A stretch of 64,000 nt of DNA, from positions 2,389,848 through 2,453,847 of the forward strand of contig NZ_CP058595.1 in NCBI RefSeq assembly GCF_013402795.1. The letters run 5' to 3'. Below the pieces are notes generated by a model. It had not been told where the DNA came from. It saw nothing but the letters and a program-made list of their open reading frames with translations, and searched no databases. How positions within the stretch are numbered: the first letter of the stretch is position 1; each line of letters begins with the position of its first letter. Position numbers and translations under genes: made by a program. Positions 8,311 to 17,254 of this stretch are shown here, one piece after another. This stretch comes from Costertonia aggregata (GTDB lineage: Bacteria; Bacteroidota; Bacteroidia; Flavobacteriales; Flavobacteriaceae).

Positions 8311-9207
8311 ATGGAAAATCTGACTGAATTTTATAAGAACAAAGGATTGGCAACGGACAGGTTTCAGCCTTCTGGAATCGGGCATTTTAATGTATTTGAC
8401 CTCGAAAAAAGTTTAAGCCCAAATGCCAAACCCGTTAATTACACAAGAAGGGATTTCTATAAAATTACCTTAATCCGGGGCAAACACACTTTTCATTATG
8501 CCGATAGAAGTATTGAGACTAATGGAAGTACGTTAATGTTCTTTAATCCACAAGTTCCTTATTCTTTTGTGCAAGGTAGTGGGGAATGCACAGGAAGTTT
8601 TTTGATTTTTAAAGAACAATTTCTTTTGAATTCTATACACGAAAGCCCCTCGAATCTGCCAGTTTTTAGTATTGACGGGCATCCCAATTTTGAATTGACA
8701 CGAGAACAAGATAACTACATAAGTCAGGTTTTTGAGCAAATCACAACAGAAATAGACTCTACATACCACTATAAGTATGAAGTAATAAAAAGTAAGGTTT
8801 CAGATATCATCCATTACGCCCTAAAATTACAACCTACCAGAATAAAAGCCACCAAATTAGATGCGAGCACGCGAATAACAATCATCTTTAAAGAAGCTTT
8901 AGAACGTCAGTTTCCAGTAGAATCAACGAATTATTGTATCACTGAAAAAACCCCAAGTGACTTCGCAGACCGGCTTTCGATTCACGTAAATTCATTGAAT
9001 CGAGCGGTTAAAAAAACAACAGGTAAAACTACAACACAACTTATCTCAGAACGTATTGTTTCTGAAGCTCATATTTTACTTCGACTAACCGATTGGTCAA
9101 TTTCTGAAATAGCCTATTCATTGGGTTTTGATGAACCTGCCCATTTTACCACGTTTTTTAAGAAGCAAACTGCTACAACGCCTACATCCATTCGTCAGGC
9201 AGTTTAA
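8311..9207 (+). CDS. AraC-family transcriptional regulator
   Basis: A 298-residue one-component regulator. The N-terminal ~170 residues form a cupin-like sensing domain (GKHTFHYADRSIETNGSTLM, then FFNPQVPYSFV). The C-terminal ~100 residues contain the two AraC helix-turn-helix motifs, FADRLSIHVNSLNRAVKKT and WSISEIAYSLGFDEPAHFTT, followed by the conserved FFKKQTATTPTSIR. It sits immediately upstream of an SDR dehydrogenase with a similar promoter region, so that enzyme is a plausible target. Confidence 0.92.
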   Translation: MENLTEFYKNKGLATDRFQPSGIGHFNVFDLEKSLSPNAKPVNYTRRDFYKITLIRGKHTFHYADRSIETNGSTLMFFNPQVPYSFVQGSGECTGSFLIFKEQFLLNSIHESPSNLPVFSIDGHPNFELTREQDNYISQVFEQITTEIDSTYHYKYEVIKSKVSDIIHYALKLQPTRIKATKLDASTRITIIFKEALERQFPVESTNYCITEKTPSDFADRLSIHVNSLNRAVKKTTGKTTTQLISERIVSEAHILLRLTDWSISEIAYSLGFDEPAHFTTFFKKQTATTPTSIRQAV

Positions 9208-9347
9208 CTTATGAAGTGCTCATTTCGATTTCGCAAAAGAGCAAAAACTTCATTATTGTTTGAAATCTATAAGTGTTGGTTTGATTGATATACGAGAGTA
9301 AGCGTGTGACAACCATAATTTTGTTTGAGACAAAAAATATTAACCTG

Positions 9348-9363
9348 CCTGTCGGTAGACAGG
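9348..9363. repeat. Short hairpin (CCTGTC-GGTA-GACAGG)
   Basis: A 6-bp perfect stem closes a GGTA loop, 16 bp upstream of the SDR start. It is preceded by ACCTG and lies in the 5' untranslated region of the SDR gene. This type of CCTGYCTG/CAGGCAGG hairpin is seen between genes of other flavobacteria; its role is unknown. Confidence 0.4.
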
Positions 9364-9379
9364 TCTTAAACAAATTAGT

Positions 9380-10231
9380 ATGAGTAAAGTATGGTTCATC
9401 ACAGGTGCATCAAAAGGATTGGGCTTACACCTGGTCGAGAAATTACTGAAATCCGGATATAAAGTTGCGGCAACTTCAAGAAATCAAAGTCAATTAATCG
9501 AAAAAGTTTCTGAAAAGAGCGATAATTTTTTACCGTTAGCAATGGACTTGACCAATGAAAATGATGTAAAAAGCACCATTGACAAAGCGTTAAGCTATTT
9601 TGGGGGAATAGACGTTGTAGTCAACAATGCCGGCTATGGATTGGGCGGTGCGATTGAAGAATTACAGCACGAAGAAGTACATCAGAATTTCGATGTAAAT
9701 GTCTACGGTTCTCTGCACGTAATCAGGAATGTACTTCCTATTATGCGAGAAAAGGGTTCTGGGCATATAATGAACATCGCATCCATTGGTGGGTTCGTAG
9801 CAACGTTCCCTGGATATGGTATTTATTGTGCAACGAAATTTGCGGTTCAGGGCTTTAGCGAGGCCTTACAAACCGAAGTGAAGCCGCTCGGCATAAATGT
9901 GACCTGTGTGTCCCCAGGATATTTTAGAACGGAATTCTTAAGTAGTGACTCCATGCAAACGAGCGAACGCAGCATCGACGTTTATGAATCTGCAAGAGAG
10001 ACCGTCCGGATGCACGCTCAAGACATTCACGGCAATCAAGCTGGCGACCCAGCAAAAGCAGCAGATGTATTTATAGAACTTTCAAAAATGGATAATCCAC
10101 CGACGCATCTCTATCTAGGTAGTGACGCTTATGAGTTTGTAAATCAAAAAATAACTAATCTTCAGGAAATGATGGAAGCCCATAAATCACTTGGTGTTTC
10201 TACGGATTTTGAAAATGTAAATGCTTCCTAA
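9380..10231 (+). CDS. SDR-family NAD(P)-dependent oxidoreductase
   Basis: A 283-residue classical short-chain dehydrogenase/reductase. It has the cofactor motif TGASKGLG (residues ~8-15), the NNAG motif near residue 83, the catalytic serine in MNIASIGG and the YxxxK catalytic pair in YCATKF (about Y149/K153). The C-terminal region after 190 resembles the SDR subgroup annotated as oxidoreductases of unknown substrate. It is followed on the same strand by an Atu4866-like lipoprotein and a broken NTF2-like gene, probably one operon. Confidence 0.92.
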   Translation: MSKVWFITGASKGLGLHLVEKLLKSGYKVAATSRNQSQLIEKVSEKSDNFLPLAMDLTNENDVKSTIDKALSYFGGIDVVVNNAGYGLGGAIEELQHEEVHQNFDVNVYGSLHVIRNVLPIMREKGSGHIMNIASIGGFVATFPGYGIYCATKFAVQGFSEALQTEVKPLGINVTCVSPGYFRTEFLSSDSMQTSERSIDVYESARETVRMHAQDIHGNQAGDPAKAADVFIELSKMDNPPTHLYLGSDAYEFVNQKITNLQEMMEAHKSLGVSTDFENVNAS

Positions 10232-10326
10232 AATCATTTCAACTTGAGAAGAGCTATTTCATAAGAGATTGTATGCTAAGTGTAATAGCTATTTTCTCAT
10301 TTGAAGAAAATCTAAAATGAATTAAA

Positions 10327-10692
10327 ATGAACTTCAATAATATTATGATTATGGGCCTTTTAATCACAATGGCTTCGTTTACTGAATGTAAAAGCCAAGA
10401 TAAAGAAGCAATAAACAACGAAAAGATGGAAACCAAGAAAACAATAGAAGAAACAAAGGAATATATAGGAATGTGGGTGACGGAAGACAATCACGTACGT
10501 CACAACTTATTACCCAATGGACGTTACGATGAAGCTCGTGGCAATAGAGAAAGTGCCTATCAGGGCAAGTACAGGGTCAAAGGAAACCACATAGAATATA
10601 AAGATGATACCGGTTTTACTGCGGATGGGGATTTTAAGGATGGTATACTCTATCACGGCGGAATGATATTGTACAAAAAAAAGAATCCATGA
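10327..10692 (+). CDS. Atu4866-like small lipoprotein
   Basis: A 121-residue protein with an N-terminal hydrophobic segment ending in a cysteine (MNFNNIMIMGLLITMASFTEC), so probably a secreted lipoprotein. The last ~80 residues match the Atu4866-type domain, a small beta-barrel of unknown function: YIGMWVTEDNHVRHNLLPN, GRYDEARG, and TGFTADGDFKDGILYHGG. It follows the SDR gene by 95 bp and overlaps the next ATG by four bases (ATGA), indicating translational coupling to the NTF2-like gene. Confidence 0.75.
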   Translation: MNFNNIMIMGLLITMASFTECKSQDKEAINNEKMETKKTIEETKEYIGMWVTEDNHVRHNLLPNGRYDEARGNRESAYQGKYRVKGNHIEYKDDTGFTADGDFKDGILYHGGMILYKKKNP

Positions 10693-11189
10693 AAACGGCT
10701 GCTATCGCATTGATACTATTATTGGCTCTTTTCTCCTGCAAAGAGAAAAGTGAAGACGTCGTTGAAAAAGTGTATAAGAGTACAGTGATTGATAATATGG
10801 AATCAAGAAATCACAGCATCGTTCAAAAAGCGGTCTAGGAATGGATTTCGGGCAAAGGCAGCTTCTTTGACGTACTGGATGAAGATATGGTTTGGCGGGT
10901 TACAGGCAATGCCCCTTATTCTGGAATTTATAAAGGCAAAAAGGAGTTTATGGATAAGGCCGTTATCCCCATTAATGAGTTCCTGTCCACTAGCCTAGTG
11001 CCACAACTTATAGACATCAATGCATCAGAAGATATTGTGTGGTTTCAATGGAAAGGTAAAGCAAAGACTGTTGATGGGAATCATTATATCAATGAATATG
11101 CCTGGAAATTAAGTTTTGACGGTAGTGGCAAAGTAGTTAAGATAACGGCCTTTTTAGATACACATGCCTTGGCTAAATTGGTTGAATGA
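10689..11189 (+). pseudogene. NTF2/SnoaL-like lipoprotein interrupted by an in-frame TAG
   Basis: Read from ATG 10689 the frame encodes a lipoprotein signal (MKTAAIALILLLALFSC, lipobox LFSC), then hits TAG at 10836-10838 (codon 50). The same frame then continues uninterrupted for another 116 codons: EWISGKGSFFDVLDEDMVWRV, YAWKLSFDGSGKVVKITAFLD, typical of SnoaL/NTF2-like ketosteroid-isomerase-fold proteins. Without the TAG it would be a normal ~166-residue protein. A CAG-to-TAG change (Q to stop) is the simplest explanation. It is translationally coupled to the Atu4866-like gene. A shorter product could restart downstream, but no good start with the full fold is seen. Confidence 0.75.
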
Positions 11190-11221
11190 TACTATGCCAA
11201 TGTTGACATTAATAATGGTTT

Positions 11222-12136
11222 TTAATCCTTTGTGAAAGAGTTTCTAAAGTCGGTTGGTGTCTGTCCCGTTTTTGATTTGAATAATTTGCTGAAAGACTGT
11301 GAATATTCAAAACCCAACTCATAGGCAATCTCGTTTATAGACAATTCGCTTATGGCCAATCGCTCTTTTGCCTTTTCAATCAATTTATCGTGAATGTGCT
11401 GTTGGGTACTTTTCCCTGTTAACACCTGAAGTAAGTTGCTTAAATAATTAGGAGAAACATTTAGTAAGCCAGCTATATTTGTAACTGATATGATTCCATT
11501 GTCTGCTAAACCCGAAGAGTTATTGAAATAATCCGAAAGCATTCTTTCCAACCGCGCTAATATTTCATGGTTTTGCTTTTCCCGGGTTATGAATTGCCTG
11601 TGATAAAATCTATCGGCATAATTCAATAGAGTTTCTAAATGTGATATAATTACAGCTTTACTGAATTTATCAATATTCGATTGGCATTCTTCATCGATAT
11701 TTTGCAAGATACCTACAACCGTCTTTTCTTCTTTTTCTGAAAGATGCAATGCTTCATTGATATCATAATGAAAATACGCATAGTTTTTAATAGTCCTTGC
11801 CAGTGAGGTGTTCCAAAAGAAGTCAGGATGGATAAGTAGTAACCATCCCTTGTGGGTCAGGTTACCGCCGGCTTGTATCGCATATAGTTGACTAGGTGCT
11901 AAAAAAATCAATGCACCTTCGTCAAAGTCATATTTTTGCTGACCATATTGCATTACTGCATTCACATTGTTCTTGAGTGCAACCATGTAAAAATCCTGAA
12001 TCAAGTGCTTGGGCTCTTCATCATTTAGTTTCTTGATAGCCTCGATGCGCAAGACGCTGATGAGCGGATGAGCTGGTCCAGCTAATCCCCTGAATTTATG
12101 ATACTGCCCTATGGTTTGGAATCGATGCGGTTGCAT
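11222..12136 (-). CDS. AraC-family transcriptional regulator
   Basis: A 304-residue regulator when started at ATG 12136 (MQPHRFQTIGQYH). A longer reading would overlap the preceding NmrA-like gene, while this start leaves a 4-bp gap. The N-terminus is a cupin-like sensing domain (DFDEGALIFLAPSQLYAIQ). The C-terminus has the double helix-turn-helix: VTNIAGLLNVSPNYLSNLLQ and LSINEIAYELGFEYSQSFSK, then the terminal LFKSKTGQTPTDFR. It is the last gene of a minus-strand set with an NmrA-like protein and a hydrolase. Confidence 0.92.
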   Translation of the reverse strand: MQPHRFQTIGQYHKFRGLAGPAHPLISVLRIEAIKKLNDEEPKHLIQDFYMVALKNNVNAVMQYGQQKYDFDEGALIFLAPSQLYAIQAGGNLTHKGWLLLIHPDFFWNTSLARTIKNYAYFHYDINEALHLSEKEEKTVVGILQNIDEECQSNIDKFSKAVIISHLETLLNYADRFYHRQFITREKQNHEILARLERMLSDYFNNSSGLADNGIISVTNIAGLLNVSPNYLSNLLQVLTGKSTQQHIHDKLIEKAKERLAISELSINEIAYELGFEYSQSFSKLFKSKTGQTPTDFRNSFTKD

Positions 12137-12140
12137 TATT

Positions 12141-13040
12141 TTATTTTTGATTATAAAGTACGGCAAATTCTTTAGCAAAATCCTTCATTTTGACCTTACC
12201 CTCAATTTTAGGTTCTTTCTTTCTATAATCTTTGTATAATAAACCATTATGGATGGCAGCGTACATTTCTACCATTTTATGCGCAATTGCTGGCTGCATT
12301 CCCACATTTATAAGATTTTCCAAAACTTGCTCGTCGGTGAACTTTACCCATTGTAAATCTGGCTTACCAATGGCATTACCAAGAATAGTGGCCAGCTCGG
12401 AGTAGGTAAGCTCTTCACTTGCAATATATCTTACGTTACGACCTGATTTGATATTGATAATTTCATTTGCAACTGCTTCGGCTATATCTTCTGGTGAGAC
12501 CCAAGCATTGACATCATCTTTATCGAGATTACTGCCAATGATACCTTGATGTTTAATTAAATCAACAAACTGAAAAAGGTTATAATAAATTTCAACAGGT
12601 CGAATATGAGTTATGGCTACATCTTCGGGTAGACTGTTCAGCACGTTCTCTACATAATAGGTGCCTTCTAATATGCCATTGCCTTTTTCTAAATGTGCGC
12701 CAATACTGCTCAAATTCACAAGCTTTTTAACGCCCGAGTTTTCTACGGCCATTTTGAAACTATCGCCCAATTCTACAAAGTATTGATACAAATCGAGAGT
12801 CTGGTCAAAATAGTTTGCTGGGGGAACTATTGCATATACTACATCAGCACCTGTAAAAACTGATGTAAGAAAGTTAGTGTCCTGTAAACTACCTATGGAG
12901 GGAATTGCGCCTAAAGTATTTATGTCTTTACTTCTGTCCGGATTGCTACTGATAACCGTAACTGTATGACCTTCTTTAACTAATTTTTGAGCTAAGGTTT
13001 TTCCGATACGTCCTAGTGAACCTGCAAGTGTAACTTTCAT
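12141..13040 (-). CDS. NmrA-like NAD(P)-binding protein (atypical SDR)
   Basis: A 299-residue Rossmann-fold protein started at ATG 13040 (MKVTLAGSLGRIGKTLAQ); an earlier in-frame ATG would add eight residues. The N-terminal glycine-rich motif is GSLGRIG rather than GATGxxG. It lacks a classical YxxxK catalytic pair, as in NmrA/NAD(P)H-binding proteins, and the body (VSSNPDRSKDI, VVYAIVPPANYFD, VKKLVNLSSIGAH) follows that family. The role may be redox sensing or an NAD(P)H:quinone reductase-like activity. It lies 4 bp before the AraC gene. Confidence 0.87.
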   Translation of the reverse strand: MKVTLAGSLGRIGKTLAQKLVKEGHTVTVISSNPDRSKDINTLGAIPSIGSLQDTNFLTSVFTGADVVYAIVPPANYFDQTLDLYQYFVELGDSFKMAVENSGVKKLVNLSSIGAHLEKGNGILEGTYYVENVLNSLPEDVAITHIRPVEIYYNLFQFVDLIKHQGIIGSNLDKDDVNAWVSPEDIAEAVANEIINIKSGRNVRYIASEELTYSELATILGNAIGKPDLQWVKFTDEQVLENLINVGMQPAIAHKMVEMYAAIHNGLLYKDYRKKEPKIEGKVKMKDFAKEFAVLYNQK

Positions 13041-13122
13041 AATTATGTTTTTTGTTTGGTGCAAAGTTCAGCAAGAACGAAAAAAGTTATGTATCGAAAT
13101 CTACTTATGTTGTGTTTAAATA

Positions 13123-13980
13123 TTAGATTTTTGTGATAATCGTTTCGAGCAGAGCATCGAGTTTCTTTGCATTCTCAATCATCGGATAGTGACAAGTCCC
13201 TTCCATCTTATGCAGCTCATAATTATTACCTAGATATTTTCTAAGACTTTCTTCATTGGTAGGTGCATAGTTAACGTGAATGGAATACAACTTTAATTTT
13301 AGGCCTTTTAAGAGTTCTGTTTCGCTCGGCGGATAACTAAAACCATACTTAAGTAAGGGAATACCTATTTCGGGATTCATTTCTTTATAATCCGCCAATA
13401 ATCGTGAAACAATTTCTGGGTCAGTTGCTTCGGTCAACAATGCTTGTTTGGCAAATTGCTCACAGGTAGCCTCAAAATCCGCATTCAAGCCAGCAACTAT
13501 TTGGTCAACTGCCTCTTTTGGTAATTCCATCCCAACGTTTTTCATATGGTCGATTTCAACCAAACCAATAATATCGGTATCATTGATGGTAACGGTCTCG
13601 AGCATAACGTCCGAACCGAAAGAGTGTCCTATGATTATTACATTTTGTAATGCCAACTCTTGAATGAATTTGCTGATGTCCTTACCAAATCTCGGACCCG
13701 TCCAATCCTTTATATTATGAGTAGATTTTCCGTGACCTGGTAAATCGACTGCTATAACACGGTAGTTTTTTGAGAAATAGGATAATTGCGCGTTCCAGTA
13801 TTCCTTATTGATGAATGCGCCGTGAAGAAATAATAAGGTTGTATTACCTTTCTCATTGTCGAGATAGGCTATGCTTTCGCCATTGATATTGATTTTTTTA
13901 TTTTCCATAATTTGTGCATTTGTTTTAAGAAAACCGGTTAATACAAAGAGTAATAGTATCGAAATTCTATATAGTTTCAT
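13123..13980 (-). CDS. Exported alpha/beta hydrolase
   Basis: A 285-residue alpha/beta-hydrolase-fold protein with a signal peptide (MKLYRISILLLFVLTGFLKTNAQ), so periplasmic or secreted. It shows the oxyanion segment LLFLHGAF (~residue 50), the DLPGHGKS turn, the nucleophile elbow GHSFGSD (~115) and a late histidine in GTCHYPMIENA (~263). The substrate is unknown. A perfect palindrome at 13996-14011, matching one in front of the TetR gene, lies in its leader, so it is probably repressed by that TetR. Confidence 0.9.
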   Translation of the reverse strand: MKLYRISILLLFVLTGFLKTNAQIMENKKININGESIAYLDNEKGNTTLLFLHGAFINKEYWNAQLSYFSKNYRVIAVDLPGHGKSTHNIKDWTGPRFGKDISKFIQELALQNVIIIGHSFGSDVMLETVTINDTDIIGLVEIDHMKNVGMELPKEAVDQIVAGLNADFEATCEQFAKQALLTEATDPEIVSRLLADYKEMNPEIGIPLLKYGFSYPPSETELLKGLKLKLYSIHVNYAPTNEESLRKYLGNNYELHKMEGTCHYPMIENAKKLDALLETIITKI

Positions 13981-13995
13981 TATTTTCAGTTTATT

Positions 13996-14011
13996 ATGAA
14001 TATTTATTCAT
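13996..14011. promoter_or_regulatory. Palindromic operator in front of the hydrolase
   Basis: ATGAATATTTATTCAT has perfect 7-bp arms (ATGAATA/TATTCAT) around TT. It lies in the 47-bp gap between the TetR stop and the hydrolase start. The same arms flank AA at 14612-14627 upstream of the TetR gene itself. This is a strong candidate pair of TetR operators. Confidence 0.65.
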
Positions 14012-14027
14012 CATATAATTAAATTTT

Positions 14028-14600
14028 TTATTTCTTTATGGCATTCCAACATAGAGAGAACGATTCATCAACGGATTTTTCAGTGAGTTTTCCGCTACAA
14101 TCGTTAACTATATGGGTTGAAAAACTTCTTACAAAGCCAATTATCAATGCAATAAGCATATCACTATTGGCATCCTTGATCAAATTTTCAGACTTCCCTT
14201 GTTCCAATAGCTGTTTCAAGTAATTCTTGAACCCAATATCTATTTGTTTATTGGACTTTGAAATGTATGGCGATATTACAAATTGTTCTAAAAAAATTAT
14301 TCTAAGATTGTTGTCTACCAAACGCTCTAGGGCAATTTTCCACATCTTATACAGCTGAATATTTATTGCGAGATGGCTTATATCATTGACAATAGCAGGG
14401 GCACTTTCTTTCTGTAATTTGAAATACAAAGCATTCAACAGATCTTCTTTATTTTCAAAATAAATGTAAAGTGTTCCGGTTGCCATTGAAGCTTCTTTCG
14501 CGATATTGGACATTTTTAAGCCAGCAATCCCAACTTTTCCCGTAAGTCGAAGGGTAGCATCAAAAATTTGATTAAGACGTTTTGTTTTGGTATCAGACAT
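14028..14600 (-). CDS. TetR/AcrR-family transcriptional regulator
   Basis: A 190-residue regulator started at ATG 14600 (MSDTKTKRLNQIFDATLRLTG); an earlier start at 14627 lies inside the candidate operator. The N-terminal helix-turn-helix is clear (MSNIAKEASMATGTLYIYFENKEDLLNALYF). It is directly upstream of the hydrolase gene on the same strand, and matching ATGAATA-NN-TATTCAT palindromes lie in front of both genes, which suggests autoregulation and control of the hydrolase. Confidence 0.9.
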   Translation of the reverse strand: MSDTKTKRLNQIFDATLRLTGKVGIAGLKMSNIAKEASMATGTLYIYFENKEDLLNALYFKLQKESAPAIVNDISHLAINIQLYKMWKIALERLVDNNLRIIFLEQFVISPYISKSNKQIDIGFKNYLKQLLEQGKSENLIKDANSDMLIALIIGFVRSFSTHIVNDCSGKLTEKSVDESFSLCWNAIKK

Positions 14601-14611
14601 AAAACAAAAAT

Positions 14612-14627
14612 ATGAATAAATATTCAT
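14612..14627. promoter_or_regulatory. Palindromic operator in front of the TetR gene
   Basis: ATGAATAAATATTCAT has 7-bp perfect arms around AA, extending to TATGAATA/TATTCATA at 14611-14628. It ends only 11 bp upstream of the TetR ATG, so a protein bound here would block transcription or translation initiation. It matches the site at 13996-14011 in all but the central spacer. Confidence 0.65.
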
Positions 14628-14828
14628 AAAATACTAAAATATCTATTTTTCATTCGAAGATAGACTTAGTTTCCTCGTAAACCAGCTTAAAATAGCTGCT
14701 AAATCAGCTTTAGAAAACTGTCTGGACTCCTTGGTCAAATCTATCTGAATATATTGTAAACTGAACTATACTTTCTTATCCTCTTTATCGGCAAGTGCAT
14801 CGAGAAGGACTAACCGAATGGAAAACCA

Positions 14829-14913
14829 AAATTGGGATGGTGTTCATGATCTTTGTGGCGAAGGGCTACCTTCCGGAATGAAATTTTTTTGAAATACAAG
14901 GTAATGTGCTGAG
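14829..14913 (+). repeat. Dispersed accessory-region repeat, copy 2
   Basis: The segment shares blocks AAATTGGGATGGTG, TTTGTGGCGAAGGGCT, TTCCGGAATGAA and GGTAATGTGCTGA with the other copies. It lies in the ~400-bp gap between the TetR and esterase genes and ends 123 bp before the esterase start. The rest of the gap shows no gene. Confidence 0.65.
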
Positions 14914-15036
14914 TGAATTAACTTAAACCAAGCAGATATTGAATCTTAGTACAAAACAAAAAAAGGGAATTTTACGTTTTATATTAAACTATTTGAGATA
15001 ACATTAGTCCTAATAGTTGACCAAAAAACCTGATGA

Positions 15037-15993
15037 ATGAAACTGATTGTAAAGAGTCTTCTCTATATTGCTTTATTATCAAGCTGCAATAACAAAGATG
15101 AAAATAGTATTGAACCACAGGAATTTCCACCGACCATTAATGCTACACTGATTCATCAAGACAATATCAGGGAATACATTTTACATATACCACCTACTTA
15201 TGATGGAACTGCACAAGTCCCTTTGGTCATAGTTCTTCACGGTGGTGGCGGTACAGCAGAAAGCGTTCAAGGGTTTACCCAAATGAACCCGGTTTCTGAC
15301 AGCAATGGATTTATTGTTGCCTATCCACAAGGCTTCGGACCAACCCAGAATGGTTTCAGTTGGGCAGATGGAAGGGAAACCAGTGCGACCAATATGGGTA
15401 TTGATGACATAGGTTTTATAGATAAGTTATTGGTTGAATTGGAAGAGAACTACGCCATAGATTCACATAAAATCTATATCTGCGGATTTTCAAACGGAGG
15501 TTTTATGACACAGAAAATAGCTTGTGAAACCGAAAATAAATTTGCGGCAATGGCTAGCTTGGGCAGCACCATTGGCTCGGAAACACTCAGTCAATGTAAT
15601 ACTTCACAGAAAATACCAATGGCATTCATCTTCGGCGATTTAGACCCGTTCGTGCCTTATGAAGGTGGAACCGTAGCCAACAATCCCTCACCCATTGAGG
15701 GAATTGAAACTTTGGTCGATTTCTGGAAAACCAATAACGTATGCCAAACTACCAATGAGCCATTGGATTTACCTGATTTGGATATGACCGATAACGCTAC
15801 AGTTACTTTATTTGAGTATTCCGACTGTGCTTGTAATGCCGACGTGCTTTTCTATAAAGTGAACAATGGCGGACATACTTGGCCAGGTGTTGAGAACGTG
15901 GACTACGAAACTATTGCTTGGGAAACCAATGAGGATATTAATGCAAGCGAGGTGTTATGGAATTTCTTTGATGGGTATGCACTTTGTCTTTAA
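15037..15993 (+). CDS. PHB-depolymerase-family esterase lipoprotein
   Basis: A 318-residue secreted lipoprotein (MKLIVKSLLYIALLSSC) with the polyhydroxybutyrate-depolymerase/LpqC-type esterase fold. It has the oxyanion region VIVLHGGGG (~residue 63), the nucleophile elbow CGFSNGGFM (~148), GDLDPFVPYEGG with the likely catalytic aspartate, and the histidine in NNGGHTWPG (~285). Members include feruloyl and acetylxylan esterases and PHB depolymerases. The actual substrate is unknown. It may be a carbohydrate or polyester esterase on the cell surface. Confidence 0.88.
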   Translation: MKLIVKSLLYIALLSSCNNKDENSIEPQEFPPTINATLIHQDNIREYILHIPPTYDGTAQVPLVIVLHGGGGTAESVQGFTQMNPVSDSNGFIVAYPQGFGPTQNGFSWADGRETSATNMGIDDIGFIDKLLVELEENYAIDSHKIYICGFSNGGFMTQKIACETENKFAAMASLGSTIGSETLSQCNTSQKIPMAFIFGDLDPFVPYEGGTVANNPSPIEGIETLVDFWKTNNVCQTTNEPLDLPDLDMTDNATVTLFEYSDCACNADVLFYKVNNGGHTWPGVENVDYETIAWETNEDINASEVLWNFFDGYALCL

Positions 15994-16002
15994 ACAGGCT
16001 GA

Positions 16003-16446
16003 TTATTTGATTGGCTCAAACCTATAATACAATTTCGATGCAATCCAAGCTCCAACAACCATTTCAATCCAACTTAGTGGCAAAGCTATCCATAGTATAT
16101 TCCATTCAGACAATCCCATATTTGCGGTAGCAACCCAAAAGATTACAAATACTGCAGACCAAACTATTGTACCTGAAATCATTGCCGACCGATTTGAATG
16201 TCCAAAAACGCTTGCATACAGCCAAAAAACGAATACAAGAACACCAGTTAATAAAGTATCCCATAATCCCCAAATAGCAAATATGCCCCAATCCATTTCT
16301 GCAACGCCTTCTTTATTGTTGAAAAAGGCCTTGACTCTGGGCATCACCAAAACAAAGTAGCGAAACACTTCTGATACATTAATCCAAATACTCGTGATTA
16401 ATGTGATGATAACGAATCGCTTTGGATTAAAAATAGAGTTGGACAT
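16003..16446 (-). CDS. Hypothetical four-helix membrane protein
   Basis: A 147-residue protein with about four hydrophobic helices (FVIITLITSIWINVSEVFRYFV, LLTGVLVFVFWLYASVF, ISGTIVWSAVFVIFWVATANM, LWIALPLSWIEMVVGAWIA). I do not recognise the family. Its start lies one base after the stop of the sigma-factor gene, so the two are co-transcribed and the membrane protein may work with the sigma factor, although it has no visible anti-sigma domain. Confidence 0.75.
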   Translation of the reverse strand: MSNSIFNPKRFVIITLITSIWINVSEVFRYFVLVMPRVKAFFNNKEGVAEMDWGIFAIWGLWDTLLTGVLVFVFWLYASVFGHSNRSAMISGTIVWSAVFVIFWVATANMGLSEWNILWIALPLSWIEMVVGAWIASKLYYRFEPIK

Positions 16447-16447
16447 T

Positions 16448-17254
16448 TCAATTGATTTTTAGAGTGGTTTTGATTTCCTCCAATAGTTCTTCGGGCGCGG
16501 GAAAATTTGGTGTAGAACGATAGATAGCGACTGATTTTTCCAAATCGTCTATTCGGCCTACCAAATCGATACTTCGGTCTGAAAAATGTGCAAAACGCAA
16601 ATCTTTGGGATTGACGATTTTCTGGTCTATCAAAAAATCTATTTTTTTAGTACAACGACAAGGATTTTCAGGATTTACTAGACCGCATTTGTTATTGAGG
16701 AAACTTCTAACTTTTGCTCTTGAACGTGATAGTTTCTGCCTGTAATTTTCAGAAGAAATACCTAAGATTTCCGAGCCCTCTACACCATTGAATCCTAGAA
16801 TGTCTGTCAAAATGTAAACCATTCTATCGATTTCGTTCAAACAGAGTAATAAACCTTGTGTACAGCTTACTTTTACCTCTTCTTCCAAAAGCGAAAGCTC
16901 GCCTTCATTCTTGGTATATCGCACCTCATTGGAATGCCCCAAATCGATCAAGTCAGTATAATCCTTAAAAGGCATTGCAAATTCTTTTGAGCGTTTTCCC
17001 TTATGATTGAGCAAGTAATTTGTTGCTATTCTGTAAACCCATGTTTTGAATTGGCTTTTATGGTTAAAGGTGCTGAGATGAGTGACCACTTTAATCAATA
17101 TTTCTTGGGTCGCATCTTTTGCATCCTCGGGAAATAACAGCATTTTAAGGGAAAGGTTATAAACCAGATCCTTAATTTTCAATAATACCTGTTCAAGTGC
17201 TTCTCTGTCCCCTAAGTTTGCTTTTTGTACTAATGCGCTGAGATGGTCTTTCAT
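16448..17254 (-). CDS. RNA polymerase sigma-70 family factor (ECF-type)
   Basis: A 268-residue sigma factor. Region 2 is at residues ~28-90 (YNLSLKMLLFPEDAKDATQEILIK, WVYRIATNYLLNHKG) and region 4 at ~150-190 (LNEIDRMVYILTDILGF, SEILGISSENYRQKLSRSRAKVRSFL). After region 4 a cysteine-containing motif follows (CGLVNPENPCRC), typical of a long ECF subgroup, then an ~80-residue tail. The gene precedes a four-helix membrane protein with a one-base gap. The regulon is unknown. Confidence 0.9.
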   Translation of the reverse strand: MKDHLSALVQKANLGDREALEQVLLKIKDLVYNLSLKMLLFPEDAKDATQEILIKVVTHLSTFNHKSQFKTWVYRIATNYLLNHKGKRSKEFAMPFKDYTDLIDLGHSNEVRYTKNEGELSLLEEEVKVSCTQGLLLCLNEIDRMVYILTDILGFNGVEGSEILGISSENYRQKLSRSRAKVRSFLNNKCGLVNPENPCRCTKKIDFLIDQKIVNPKDLRFAHFSDRSIDLVGRIDDLEKSVAIYRSTPNFPAPEELLEEIKTTLKIN

